Source of the DNA: Carettochelys insculpta
Taxonomy: Eukaryota; Chordata; Testudines; Carettochelyidae
Assembly: GCF_033958435.1 (NCBI RefSeq)
Contig: NC_134152.1
Span: forward strand, 13,130,001-13,194,000
Direction of reading: 5' to 3'
DNA: 64,000 nucleotides
Shown one piece after another: positions 1 through 11,149 of the stretch. The notes under the pieces are model-generated. The model saw only the letters and a program-made list of their open reading frames with translations. It did no database searches and was not told the DNA's origin. Every line of letters starts with the position of its first letter. The stretch's first letter is position 1. The position numbers and the translations under genes are program-made.

Positions 1-1190
1 CTCTACATCCATGGTTGCTAGGATAGTGTTTTCTGGTAGGTCACCAACGTATTGCAGTCTTCTCAGGAAGTCAGTAGTGTCGCGGAGGTAGCTGGGGGTG
101 TTGGTGACATAGGGTCTGAGGAGAGAGTCCACATAACCAGACAGTCCTTCAGTGAGAGTGCCAATACTGGAGATGATGGGGCGTCCAGGATTTCCAGGCT
201 TGTGGATCTTGGGTAGTAAGTAGAATAACCCTGGATGGGGCTCTAGAGGTGTGTTGGTGTAGATCTGTTCTTGTGCTTGTGTAGGGAGTGTCCTGAGCAG
301 ACGGTGTAGTTTTTTAGTGTATTCCACGGTGGGGTCTGAGGAAAGTAGCCTGTAAAATCTGGTATTGCAGAGTTGTCTGGAAGCCTCCTTCTGGTAGTCA
401 GACCTGTCCATGATGACAGTAGCTCCTCCTTTATCTGCCTCTTTGATTATAATGTCAGGGTTGCTTCTGAGGCCGTGGATGGCATTGCGTTCCGCACGAC
501 TGAGGTTGTGAGGCAAACGATGTTGTTTCTCCACAATTTCTGTCTGTGCGCATCGGCGGAAGCATTCTATGTATAGGTCCAGACTGTTATTTCTGCCCTC
601 GGGAGGAGTCCACATGGAGTTATTCTTCTTGTGCTGCTGGAAGGTTGTCTGTGTAATGGTGTGTTGGTTAGTGTTGTGTTGAAAGTATTCTTTGAGTCTG
701 AGACGGTGAAAGTAGGCTTCCAGATCACCGCAGAACTGTATCATGTTTGTGCGTGTGGTGGGGCAAAAACAGAGTCCCCAAGAAAGGGCAGACTCTTCTG
801 CTGAGCTGAGTGTGTAGCTGGACAGATTGATGATATTGCTGGCTGAGTTAGTGGTACCACTGCTGTGGCTCTGTGTGGCAGGCAGGAGTTTAGAAAGTTT
901 GCAGTCCTTTTTCTTCTGTATAGTAGTGAAGTGTCTAGTGTAAATCTCTTGTCTTATTTTAGTAAAGTTCAGCGGTGTGGAAGTTTGTGTTGAAGGTTGG
1001 TTATTGATGAAAGACTCCAGATTGGAGAGCTCTTTTTTGATGTTCTCCTGTTTGTTGTACAGGACGCTGATCAGGTGGTTCCTCAGTTTCTTTGAGAGTG
1101 TGTGACATAATCTCTCACTGTAGTCTGTGCAGTATGTAGATTGCAAAGGATTTTTCACCTTCAGTCCATTCGGTATGATGTCCATTCGTT
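1..1190 (-). pseudogene. PLE reverse-transcriptase protein, N-terminal part (inverted segment)
   Basis: Reading the minus strand downwards from about 1140 gives a fairly continuous PLE protein: a Lys-rich N-terminal region, then KEADKGGATVVIMD-like and FYLLPKIHKPGNPGRPI motifs near 450-180. These mark the finger region of Penelope reverse transcriptases. It stops at the window edge just after TMDVE-type residues, so the palm YIDD box is not present. The longest open frame is broken by stops, and short open frames on the plus strand here are shadows. PLE reverse transcriptases prime on chromosomal ends or nicks; this copy is a relic inside a GRIN2A intron. Confidence 0.75.
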
Positions 1191-1203
1191 TGCATTTGGA
1201 GAG

Positions 1204-2107
1204 AAAGATGATGTCTGTCTGAATATATACTTAGATATAACCGCATTTGTTCCAACCCCTCCGACAGAGACAAACACCTACAGGATCTGCACCAAGCATT
1301 CTTAAGACAGCAATACCCACCTGAGGAAGTGAGAAAACAAATCAACAGAGCAGACGTGTGCCACGAAGCCTCCTGCTACAGGACAAGCCCAAGAGAGTAA
1401 CCAACAGAACACCACTAGCCATCACCTACAGTCCTCAGCTAAAGCCTCTACAGCGCATCATCAGGGATCTACAACCCATCCTGGACAATGATCCCACACT
1501 TTCACAGGCCTTGGGAGGCAGACCTATCATTGCTCACAGACAACCTGCCAACCTAAAACAAATCCTAACAAGCAACTATACACCAAACCACAGTCACTCT
1601 GTCTCAGGGACCCATCCACGCAACAAACCTCGTTGCCAGCTCTGCCCACATATACACACCAGCAACATCATTACAGGACCTAACCGGATCAGCCACACCA
1701 TCGTGGGTTCGTTCAGCTGCACATCTACCAATGTAATTTATGCCATCATGTGCCAGCAATGCCCCTCTGCCATATACATCGGACAAACTGGACAGTCTCT
1801 ACATAAAAGAATAAATGCACACAAATCAGACATCAGAAATGGCAATATACAAAAACCCATAGGAGAGCACTTCAATCTCCCAGGACACACAGCAGCAGAT
1901 TTAAAAGTAGCTATCCTGCAGCAAAGAAATTTCAAGACCAGACTCCAAAGAGAAATTGCTGAGCTACAATTCATTTGCAAATTCAATACCCTCAGCTCAG
2001 GATTAAACAAAGACTGTGAATGGCTGGCTAAATACAAAAGCAGCTTCCCCTCTCTTGGAGTTCACACCTCCAGATCTACTGATGACAATACAACTCAGCC
2101 TTCCTGA
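1204..2107 (+). pseudogene. PLE protein C-terminal part: RT thumb and GIY-YIG endonuclease
   Basis: The segment begins with a RYNRICSNPSDRDKHLQDLH motif, typical of the region after the PLE reverse transcriptase. It shifts frame around 1330-1360 and then runs open for 249 codons (1358-2107). Within the long frame are TNRTPLAITYSP, a CQLCPHIH cysteine pair, and a GIY-YIG-type nuclease with IYAIMCQQCPSAIYIGQTG, the conserved Arg in HKRINAHKSD, and GEHFN. By family knowledge this nuclease nicks target DNA for insertion. The catalytic core looks intact, so this is one of the best-preserved domains in the window. The reverse transcriptase part is frame-broken and inverted, so the whole is not a functional gene. 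Confidence 0.85.
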
Positions 2108-2759
2108 CTGAGCTAACCTCGTTATTCCCAGCCTTGCTCTGGCCTATTTATACCTGGCCTTGCAGATTTCCAGGACCAGCATCTGAAGAAGTGTTAACTC
2201 ACGAAAGCTCATGTTCTAAACTTTTCTGTTAGTCTATAAGGTGCCACAGGACCCTTCGTTGCTGCTACAGATCTAGACTAACATGGCTACCTCTCTGATA
2301 CTTGACAACATATAGGCTGTGTCTACATGACCAACTTTGTTATCTTGAAATAACTTTGGCATTGTCTAAATGACACACAGCTATTCCTAAATGCATTCAA
2401 AATAGCACGTGTGTTATTTCAACTCCGGTAAATCTCATTTCAAGAGGAAAAGTGCTTATGTTGAAATAGATATGGATGGGGAAATGGGCTATTTTGAAAT
2501 AAGTAGCCTTCAGGGCCTCCCCAGGATGCCCTACTAGTCACTCTGGGCAGGCTCAGGAAGACTCCATGGTTTCCCCTGAAGCCCAGAGTACTTAAAAGAG
2601 ACAGCGTGCTGGCTGCAGGCCCTCTAGTCAAGTGCTGCTCACCCTGTGCACTGGCCCGAGGATGAGCCAGCCCAAGGGTGTTGACCTGCTCTTCTCCTGG
2701 CAGGGGAGACCTCAGGCTTTCAGGGACCAGCCCTAGCCCAAAAATGATCAGTGCCTTCC

Positions 2760-3010
2760 TGGTCAGGTATGGAGATCCAGGACCTGATCAAGGTATGTGG
2801 GGAGGAGGCAGACGTCCAGGATCTCCGTGTCTAGTGCAGGGACATGGTCGTATATGGCTGAATGGCCACCAGCCTGGCAGAGAGGGGCCACATCTGCACC
2901 CAGGGGCAGGTCAAAGAACTCTGCCAGGACTACACCAGGGGCCAGCAGTGCAGATCATGCTCTGGGGCAGTGCCCGTAACCTGCCCCTACTAAGCAGAGC
3001 TCCACTGCAT
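2760..3010 (+). pseudogene. Myb/SANT-like (MSANTD-type) DNA-binding gene of Harbinger element, decayed
   Basis: Read from 2772, one frame gives EIQDLIKVCGEEADVQDL, then a stop, then AERGHICTQGQVKELCQDY and AVPVTCPY. This is the order of the trihelix/Myb-SANT domain carried by the second gene of Harbinger elements (E..DLI..WGEE, LAERGH.RT..QCR.K, tCP.Y.EL). In active elements this protein binds the transposon ends and helps bring the transposase into the nucleus. Here stops and probable indels interrupt it, and the normal Trp residues are partly lost. Assignment is by motif order only. Confidence 0.55.
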
Positions 3011-3420
3011 CCTGCAGGGCACAGCCATACCATCAGTGCCTTAGGTGGTGGACTGGGGCTGGAGGAGCTGGTCATCATCTACTCCAAGGGGAGCAATGCT
3101 GGCCAGCTAGGCAACCGCAGGAACCCAAGGCCAGGCACCAGAGCCATCCCCATAATTGTCCAACGTGAGCAAAGGCCCAGCTGGTGAGTGCCATCACTGT
3201 CTCCCAGGCAGGGAGTGGTGGGGGGCTGGCTGGGCGGTGGGGGGCTGGGTGTTCCACGCATGGCGTTGGCTGGCCACGGAGCACACAGCAAGTAGTGTAC
3301 ATGGGACCACATGCTGTGCTGTTCCATGGGCTGACTGGAGACCAGCCATGCTCCCAACCCTGGAGTGGGACACCATCACTGCATGGGCGCCAAGAAGATG
3401 GAGGCAGGGGACAGCGCAAT

Positions 3421-3446
3421 GCACACACACACACACACACACACTC
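3421..3446. repeat. (CA)n microsatellite
   Basis: About 13 uninterrupted CA units lie inside the Harbinger element at 2315-4673. The repeat creates spurious poly-His/Thr and poly-Val/Cys open frames on the two strands. Confidence 0.95.
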
Positions 3447-4828
3447 AGCAGTCCGTCACATGGCACATGGGCATGCCCACAGTCTCGTGGCAGCTCCCAC
3501 TCCTCGAGACAGCAGGGGACAGTGGCCACAGCACAAAGGGCCTGGCTTCCAGCATGACACTTGCAGCAGAGGCAAGAGCCAGCACTCTCAGCTCACAGGT
3601 GGGGGCTGGGCTTCACATGCTGTGTCCCCTGGGATGACTGATCCACTGCTCTTATTCTACACAGCATCCCCCGGCACAGACCCCCCAACCCTAGGGAAAC
3701 CCCAGGCACCTCCTCCAGATGGGGGAATATCAACGCCAGCACCTGGTGGAGCTCCATGCCATGCACCATGTCATGGAGCATTGGGCGGAGGAGGACTGAC
3801 GGCTCGGCCAGGAGAGCTCGTGGGAGCAGCTGGCCGGGGCCAGGTCCTGGTGTGGAGCACGCTGGGCCCTCTGGCTCAGGCTGCTGTCCCCTCACCCACC
3901 TTTGCTCCACCTCCTCCCCCTCACTCCCTCCTGCCTCCCCCTCCCACTGGGGACGCTGAGGCCCCCACATGCAGGCCAGTGTAGCCTGTGGGGGATGACA
4001 CCCTGCACTGCCCAAGCCCTAATCCTCCCGACTCCAAGCGCCCAGTTGCTGCTGCCACCGTCCACCCTTCCCCCTCACGGTTGCCTCCACACCCACTCCC
4101 CCATTTTCAATTCCCCTGCCCCTCCCTGTTGTATATAATACAGGTTGTTTATTTTGCCACAAAACTGACTTTTTATTGAGGCTCTTGGGGGGGGGTCGGG
4201 GGCTGTGGGGGGGGATGGGTGTTGCTGATGCTGCCAGTTGGGTGCCCTAGGGGACAGGGCCCCTGCTCCTCCAGGGTGAAGTGCTCCCTCAGCGCCTCAC
4301 AGAATGCTCCATGGCAGGGATTGAACTGGTGTCCTGGATCAGAGGAACCAGAGCATGCAATGAGGTTGCTTTGCTGTCTCCCAAAGCTCTAGGCAAGCAA
4401 GCAGGGAAACCTGAGAAATGGCTGTCCAGGGGTGGGGGGGCGGGGACGGGGAAGGGTCCCCTTATGCACGAGTCTCAGATTGCCTCACTCAGCACTCATG
4501 GGAAGCAACTGCTGACCTGATGCCTCGCCAGAACTGCTTCTGGGTGGCCTTATATTGAGGTCAGTGTCCAATCCATTTGGGTGCTCTATTTTGAAACAGC
4601 AAACCACTAATTCGATTTGCATTTTGTGTTTAGACACTTTACTTTGAAATACGGCTGCCATATAGATGTAATCATAGAGTCCAAGGGAAGAGAGGCAATT
4701 TGATGGCCAAACGTAACTGGGCTCAGAGGGCTAAAACAGAGGTAAGAGGGAAGGAAACACCAGTGCAGAAGAGAAAGGATGCCTACATAGTTCAGTGCTT
4801 GGGATTTAACAAGTTCCTAAGAGAGAGG

Positions 4829-4968
4829 ACAAATAACAAGTCCTGTAGCACCTCAAAGACTAACACATTTATTAGACCATGAACTCTCATGGGTAAGACC
4901 CACGTTCTCAGATTCTTTTCTTATAAATTTGTTAGTCTTTAAGATGGCACAGGACTGCTTGTTATTTG
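4829..4968. repeat. Palindromic pair of PLE 3'-tail fragments
   Basis: The left arm (about 4829-4868: caaataacaagtcctgtagc...) is repeated in inverted orientation at about 4928-4968 (...gcacaggactgcttgttatttg). The intervening 60 bases include the gggtaagaccca word that normally precedes PLE tails. Both arms resemble the gttagtcttta-ggtgccacaggact 3' tail of the PLEs in this window, so two tail copies face each other. Confidence 0.65.
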
Positions 4969-5056
4969 TGAAGCTACAGACTAACACAGCTATACCTATG
5001 AGACTATAGGACAGAGGAGCCCATCACGGCTTCTTAGGGTGTGTCTACACTGCAAT

Positions 5057-5790
5057 TGATGTGGAAATCCAGCATCGTCTGAGCTGTGCTAGTTCTGCTT
5101 TCACCTGACTGAGACAGAGGGTCTTTGAGAACCGGGACATCTGTACAAAGACAAAGCTCCTTGTATACCGTGCAACGGTTGTTCCAACATTACCGTATGT
5201 ATGTGAAACCTGGACATTTGAAGGCACTTGAAAAATATCATTAACACTGCCTCAGAAGAATCCTAAACATCCCTTGGGATGAGGAGTGCAGGAACACTAA
5301 TGTCCTGGAAGAGTCGAAAATGACCAGCATTGAAGCCATTATCATTCACCAACAACCTCGTTGGATTGGTCACATGGGTAAGATGTCTGATGAGCATCTC
5401 CCAAACCAGATTCCGCTTTCCGAGTTGGAGGAAGGATAGAGGGGTGCTGGGGAAGAGGAAGTGACATGCTGAAGGCAAACATGGAAAAGTGCAGCACCAG
5501 TGTCAACAGTAGGGAGAACCTTGCCCGGGTCCATCCCCAGTGGAGAACGGTAATCCAGGAGGGGGTGGCGCAGTTTGAGACGTCCTACCACAGTGCTGAG
5601 GAGAGGTGGAGAAGAAGAAGAGAGGTAAAAACTGCCCTGAGCCCCTCCAACAACTACCAACGCCTGCCCCTGCTGTGATAAGGCCTGTCGCTCCAGAATC
5701 AGGTTGGTCAACCACCAACACGCTCACAAACAGGAGGGTGACATGAAAAAGACATCCTACTCATTACTGAGTGACTGGCACAACAACAAC
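5057..5790 (+). pseudogene. Non-LTR retrotransposon ORF2 C-terminal fragment (RTE/Nimb-like)
   Basis: Translated pieces follow the C-terminal part of a family of APE-type LINE polyproteins: LYRATVVPTLLYVCETWT, then RWIGHMGKM, and at 5670-5720 a zinc-finger-like remnant ACRSRI.LVNHQHAH. Several frameshifts and stops separate them. The 5' edge abuts a sequence that looks like a Harbinger end (gtgtgtctacactgcaa, near 5040), so a junction of two elements is likely. The fragment ends near a caacaacaacac stretch that may be the tail. It is 5' truncated; no RT core is present. Confidence 0.6.
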
Positions 5791-6852
5791 ACTGCAATCA
5801 CAGAGTAATCCAAGCTATTGCTAGTCTACTTACCTCAGGCACCAGAGCAGAGAAGCTGCAATGAGTTGGGTTTCAGCATAGGCTATGCACTTGAATAATT
5901 GCCTGGGGTTATGGAAAGGCTTGTATAGTAACCAAGCAAGCTAGGTGTGATAACTGCATAAACATATCCTTAGTAGAAAGTGAGTTAGACTAAAAGCAGA
6001 GATTCAACTTCTATTTATGAAGAATAGTGTATCCTCATTAAAATTACAGTGCTTACTCTTTAAGACCTCAAAACACCACCCACTGCAAAAATAACTCTAA
6101 ATTGTCTTTAAAAATCACTTTAATCTGTGACAATAAATACTCACATTCTTTAATCACAATTATAGCCTGTGCTCAGGGTCCTCATGTGTGCTTCCTTGAT
6201 TTAAAGTGTTTGTATTTCTATTCTTTGCTTTGTATTCCAATACCTTTTCAACTGAGCCATAATGAGATCTTGTTTTCTTATTTTAGTCCTCCCTAAGATC
6301 TTCCATTGAAATACACAAAGACTAAAGAAAACTGTGTGCGTAATATTTCTTCTATGTGTGTTACCACCAAAGATCCTGATTATCAGCCTTTATTGCTTTT
6401 CACAGTAAAATCCACATCTCCCAAGACTGTCAGATGCCAGCTAGGTTTGGCTGCTGTGCTCTTTCGTAGTTCGCCACAAATTTCATTGAGATTTATGTGT
6501 TTTTGTTTCCCTTCCTTCAGCATATGCACCTGAAGTAACTAGTGATAAGCCACAATATTTGGAAGAATGACAGCACAGAAACAACCCCTGCTTTTTAACC
6601 TCAGGTATATGACAGTGTCCTAGCAACCTATGACGAAAAAATTACTTTGCAGTGGCGCAAGCAGAGCTGTTGCAAGAAACCTTTCTGTATATCAGGTTAA
6701 CAGTGCAATCATTTCCAGCAGACAACTAACATACACACTGACTCCACACCAATTTATTTAATTTGAAAACTATGCAGGGTACACATTTTGGAATGTTGTT
6801 AAATGTGAAGCGGACACAGAATTAAGAGGACATTGTTAGACTGCATAACTCA
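5791..6852. other. Intron sequence, no recognised feature
   Basis: AT-rich GRIN2A intron. Only short open frames without motifs are seen on either strand. Confidence 0.6.
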
Positions 6853-8324
6853 GGCTGTGTCTTCACTATCAGATAAATTCAAATTTAAATCAGTTAGCTC
6901 GATTTTACCATGTGACTGTCTTCACTGTAAAGACCATTAACTCGATTTTGGGTGTAATAATCTTGAGATTACAAAATCACATTACCTGATGGGTATAGTG
7001 TCAAGCTCCAATTCAGAAGTTCACTTAAATGCAAGTGTAGAAGAGCCACATCTTAAAAGCGAATTTATTAGCCTCCAGAGGTGTCCCATATGCAACCCAT
7101 AATGCCCCTCTCAGTGCTCCACTCTGGGCACTGCTCTCCAATAATAGGAAGAGCCTGAATTTCCAAGTGGGAGCAGCGAGCCTTTAGCTGTGGGCTCATG
7201 TTAGTATGACAGCCTGAGAAATGGCTTCTTTCTTTCTACACTGCTAGCGGTGTGTGTGCATCTACCCATTCAAATAGCCCCTGCAGGAAGTTCATGGCTC
7301 TGTCTAAACACTTGCTGTTTTTTCTGTGCTGCCTGGTGCCAGCCCCTGAGCAGCTGTACCATGCATCAACAAGGCTGTGCTGGGGGTCATGTTTGCACAA
7401 CACACACCGAGAAACTTCTCAACAGTTTACATTTGCGTGCAAACCCCCTTCCCTCCCCCACAGGTGCCACACAGTCTGGGTCTTTCCCATGCTCTGCCAC
7501 AGCACGTGGGTAGCCCCCAACCCAACCCAATAAAAGGATGTGCCTGCTGTTTGGTGCTGACAGTGCTGCCAAGGTTTAAGGCTCCAAGGGCAGGAAAGAT
7601 ATTCTGGGTTTTGCTGCCACTCTGGGGAAGTCTCCCCGATGGTTAAGATACAGGGGGCTTTTCTGCCACCAGGGGAAAGGACCACCTCAACTGGCCCCTC
7701 CAACTATAGACCACCCCCGCCCTTCGCCCATACCAGGCCTCACTGCTGGCAGAGAAAAGTCTCCCTCCAGCAGCTAAAGAGCTTGCTACTGCTGGGGAAG
7801 GAACTCCTCAGCTGGTCCTCCACTGAACCACGCCTCTCTCCAGCTCATATGGGGGCTTACTGATGCTGGGGAAAGGTCTCCCCCAGCAGCTAAAGGGCTT
7901 GCTGCCACCAGGGGAAGGACCACTTCAACTGGCTCCCCACTGGACCCCGCCACAACCTTCGCTCATCCTGGGGCTTGCTGAAGGCAGGGGGAAACCAACA
8001 ATTCTTTCTTCTAATTTTGAGGGTCTCTATATCATTTCCAGGGATCATTATATTTTCAAAGATCCAGAGGAGAATGATGAAAATGCAATGACCTCCAGAC
8101 CAGAGAGCATACCCAGAATGCTATGGGGATGAGGGGACTGGGGGATAGCTTCCCACAATGCACTACTGCAAGAGTTGATGTTAGCCAATTTGTGTGTGGC
8201 GGCAATGACTCGACTTTTTGCAGAGCACAATGGAAGTGAGGATGTGAAAATCAAACTTATAAATTCCAGTATTAGAAAATCGATATAAACAAATTCGATT
8301 TTATCTCATAGTGTAGATGTAGCC
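6853..8324. mobile_element. Non-autonomous PIF/Harbinger element with internal tandem units
   Basis: The ends are inverted: GGCTGTGTCTTCACTATCAG on the left, and the complement of ctcatagtgtagatgtagcc on the right. A TCA duplication (6850-6852 and 8325-8327) flanks it. About 240 bp of each end is related to the two ends of the larger element at 17724-22573: the ttagcctcc.ga.gtgtcccatatg block near 7070 and the gcattgtgggaagctatccc block (minus strand) near 8150. The interior lacks transposase and contains degenerate tandem units. It is best read as an internal-deletion derivative of that larger family. Confidence 0.8.
7631..7990. repeat. Degenerate tandem repeat, about 117-129 bp period
   Basis: Three related units start with tctcccc-type blocks near 7631, 7760 and 7877. 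Each continues with cagcagctaaagggcttgctgcc-like and ggggaaggaccac-cAactgg-like sequence. The repeat lies inside the Harbinger derivative at 6853-8324 and fills the place where a transposase would be. Confidence 0.65.
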
Positions 8325-9348
8325 TCAGACTAGTAAAAATCAGGGCTTAATTTACACTTATACTGGAAGATTACTTGGCATGGCTTGGGTCCTTAATTCA
8401 AATAAGTTTTGTTTTTCTTCTTTTAAATCTTTGTTCTGGGCTAGGGGTGAGCTTGAGGGGTTCAATACGTAGGCTGACCCAGAGAAAGAGGACAACCCCA
8501 GACCTCTCTTACTCCAGCAGCTTGAGGCCAAGTTAGAAGCCCCTGGTTCAAGGGTGCTGCAGGTGCAGCAGACACAGCTGGCAGGAGTGGTGGGGACAGA
8601 TGGACAAACAACGAGACAAACTCTTTGAAATGTATACTAGATTGCTGTCCCCTTTTCCACCCCAACCCCTACTAGCTGAATGGGGTTATAGCTGTCCAAC
8701 CCCCCTCACTGTCCTTTGCTGCGTCCCGTGGCCATTCTTCTGTATAACTGTCCAGACTACCAGATCCCTTCCCTTCCATTTTATGAGAAACAATAGAATT
8801 CCAGGCACATCCCATCATCCTCACACAACCAGCCCTGACTTTGCTTTAAGTCATGATACAAGGAAGCTGCATACTAAGTGGTCCTACATCTTACTCGGCA
8901 GGACAAAGTCTTGAACAAACAGACTCAGGCAGATGGACAGATAGACAGATGGACACAAAGTTTCTAAAATATACAGTCGATTATTTAAGATGTGTGTAGT
9001 TTATTTGATATGTTCACATAGATTTATTTTGTATATATAAGTACTAAAAATTTGTTATTCAATTACAGTCGAGTTAAAGTTATTGTAAGACTGAACCTAT
9101 ATAATTTATATTTATTTATTTACTTATCGCAACACCATTTATAGTTTTATAGCTATTGCTTTCATCTGTGCAAGGCATTGCGAGGACTCAAGTCATTTCA
9201 CGTTTTACCATTTATAAACATTTGCAGTGTGTACATGTTAACACACAGAGAGATGGGCTAAGCCATAATTCTGAAATCCTGATTTTAAATACCTCAAATT
9301 TTGGATTTGGGGTTTGGTTTAGGTCATTATAGAGACAGGAGTTATTTG
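8325..9348. other. Intron sequence with a possible old repeat
   Basis: Mostly unremarkable intron. A cagatggaca...aaagttt/aaactcttt...atatac-agtcgatt block near 8597-8645 is loosely repeated near 8938-8985 in the same orientation, possibly two pieces of an old element. No coding motif was recognised. Confidence 0.45.
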
Positions 9349-9579
9349 CCATGTCTTTGCTACAAAATAACTTCAGAGTTCCTTACTTCAAAGTTATACT
9401 TCAAAGTAAGCAATTCTGAAATAGAGCTTCTACTCACAAAAAGCACCCTCCCTTACTTCAAAGTAGGCTCCCCCGCTACTTTGAAGTAAAGTGTCTACAC
9501 ACAATAACCCCTACTTTGAACTAAGGGGGCAGGAAATGATGCAGGCAGGGGCTTGCATGGCCAATAAGCCCTTCTGCGC

Positions 9580-10800
9580 GTCGGACCCAGCTTCCAGACC
9601 CTGGCCATGGCCCTGCTGCCCCTCCTCCAGTCCCCGCCCCCCACTCTGGTGCTGGTGGGCTTTCACCACCAGCAGTGAATGGTGGAACCTGCTGGTGCTG
9701 GAGGACTGGGATGATGTGCAGTGGCTGAGGAACTTTCGCATAACCTGGCAGACATTCGAGGACCTCTGCCACTGGCTCACCCCAGTCCTTCAGCACCAGG
9801 ACACCTGGATGTGGCCAGCACTCCTGGTGTGGAAAAGGGTGGCCATCGCACTATGGAGGCTGGCCACCCCTCACAGTCACCAGTCTGTTGGCCACCAATT
9901 CGGAGTCAGCAAGGCCACCATCAGAGCAGTACTGCTTGAGCTAAGTTCGGCTCGCACCACAGACCCACCCTGGGGAAGGGGCTATTGGACAGGGGGGAGG
10001 GGGACTCTGGAGGGTGGGGGACAGGAGGAAGGTAGCTTCTGGTGGGTAGGTGGCTGGGGAAAGGGGAGTCTCCCAGTCAGGCCTTCATGGATGTGTCTTC
10101 CTCCCCGCCTCCCCACAGGGTGTCTGAGCCATCAACATGGTGCTCCTGCGACACGTCATAACCCTGGGGGACCTGGACACTGCCCTCACCAGTCTGTGGA
10201 CCTGGGCTTCCTCATTTGTTTCAGAGCCCTGGTTGGGACGCATGTGGTGATCTCAGCTCTGGACCACAGCAGGGGCACTCACTTTAACAGGAAGGGATAC
10301 CATTTGGTGGTACTCCCGTCCCTGGTACGTGTGAGGGGCCGTTTCCTGGATGTGTGTGTAGGGTGGCCGGGCAGGGCCCATGACACCCAGGTGTTCCGGC
10401 ATTCATGGCTGGGACATCGGATGCAGGAGGGCACGTACGTCCCCCCACACATACACAAGAGCTCCCAGGCAGGGTCATGATGACGCCCCCTGCATTGTGG
10501 CTGACACCATGTACCCACTGCACCCGTGGCTCATGTGGCCCTATACCAGACACACCATACCAGCCCATGACACCTTCAATGGTTGACTCAACCATGTCAG
10601 GGGCACAGGAGAGCAGGCATTTGGGAGCTGAAGGGCAGGTTTTGCAGCTTTCTTACCAGGCTGGATGTCAGCCTCTCAAATGTCCCACCTGCTGTGCCCT
10701 CCACAGTCTTGTGGAGAGCCAACAGGAGCCCTTTATCCAGGGCTGGGCTTCGGACCTGGGGGCCAGGTATGAACAGCCACCCATTGCCCCATGCCACAAG
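9580..10800 (+). pseudogene. HARBI1-like transposase, degenerate, with probable intron
   Basis: A long open frame (9491-10480, 329 codons) contains WDDVQWLRNFRITWQTFEDL, then RVAIALWRLATPHSHQSVGHQFGVSKATI. This is the N-terminal helix-turn-helix region of HARBI1 transposases. Next comes low-complexity sequence (9960-10120) ending in ctccccacag, which looks like a retained intron. After it, ALDHSRGTHFNRKGYH and RFLDVCVGWPGRAHDTQVF carry the first two acidic positions of the DDE nuclease. The third is seen in another frame near 10610-10640 (EQAFGELKGR). Frameshifts near 10450 and 10600 prevent a complete protein. The family excises and reinserts DNA transposons at 3-bp sites; this copy is inactive. 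Confidence 0.8.
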
Positions 10801-11149
10801 GCCCAGAGGGTTGGGGTCAGTGTCTGGGAGGCCCTGTGCCAGTCCGTTATGCAGGGCCTGACCTGACGCTCCCAGCTACACTCTGCACCACAGGACCACC
10901 CCGCCCCGCACTCTCCCATCCCTCATGCTCCACCCCCAAATGCACCCCCTCCTGCTTCCCCCCTCACCACTCTCCCACCATGCAGCAGGGATTGGGGTTA
11001 GGCATGGGTAGAGGCCCTCCACCACTTGTCCCCTGCCCTGTTGTAAACAGTTTGCCCCACTTCCCTCTGTATAAAGTTCTATGGTTCTGTTTTATGTTGC
11101 TATTAATAACCACACCATTTTGTTCAATGGACTAAATTTTATTTATCCC

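Larger units (their letters stand above)
1..2311. mobile_element. Penelope-like element (PLE family A) with inverted 5' half
   Basis: Two PLE segments meet near 1190-1200 in opposite orientation. The left segment (1 to about 1190) is PLE coding sequence on the minus strand, from the N-terminal region to the start of the reverse transcriptase. The right segment (about 1195-2311) is on the plus strand, running from the end of the reverse transcriptase through the GIY-YIG endonuclease and the 3' tail. The tail contains the tgaagaagtg, ctcacgaaagct and gttagtctataaggtgccac words that recur in other PLE fragments here. The palm with its catalytic aspartates would lie left of the window edge or is missing. 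Target-site duplications cannot be judged because the left end is outside the window. Confidence 0.85.
2315..4673. mobile_element. PIF/Harbinger element without transposase
   Basis: The left end reads GGCTGTGTCTACATGACC and the right end is its degraded inverted counterpart (catatagatgtaatc). A 3-bp ATA duplication (2312-2314 and 4674-4676) flanks it, as expected for PIF/Harbinger. Subterminal TTTGAAATA blocks occur at both ends. The interior is GC-rich and carries a decayed Myb/SANT-like gene near 2760-3010, a CA microsatellite and G/C runs near 4190-4220 and 4430-4450. No HARBI1 transposase motif was found, so the element would have depended on a transposase from elsewhere. Long open frames around 3156-3984 are low-complexity, Pro/Gly-rich and overlap in several frames; they are not supported as genes. 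Confidence 0.7.

Noticed and set aside
3156..4015. Long overlapping open frames on both strands (up to 266 codons)
   Set aside because: They are Pro/Gly/His-rich, overlap each other in several frames and span the CA microsatellite, so they reflect GC-rich composition inside a Harbinger element.
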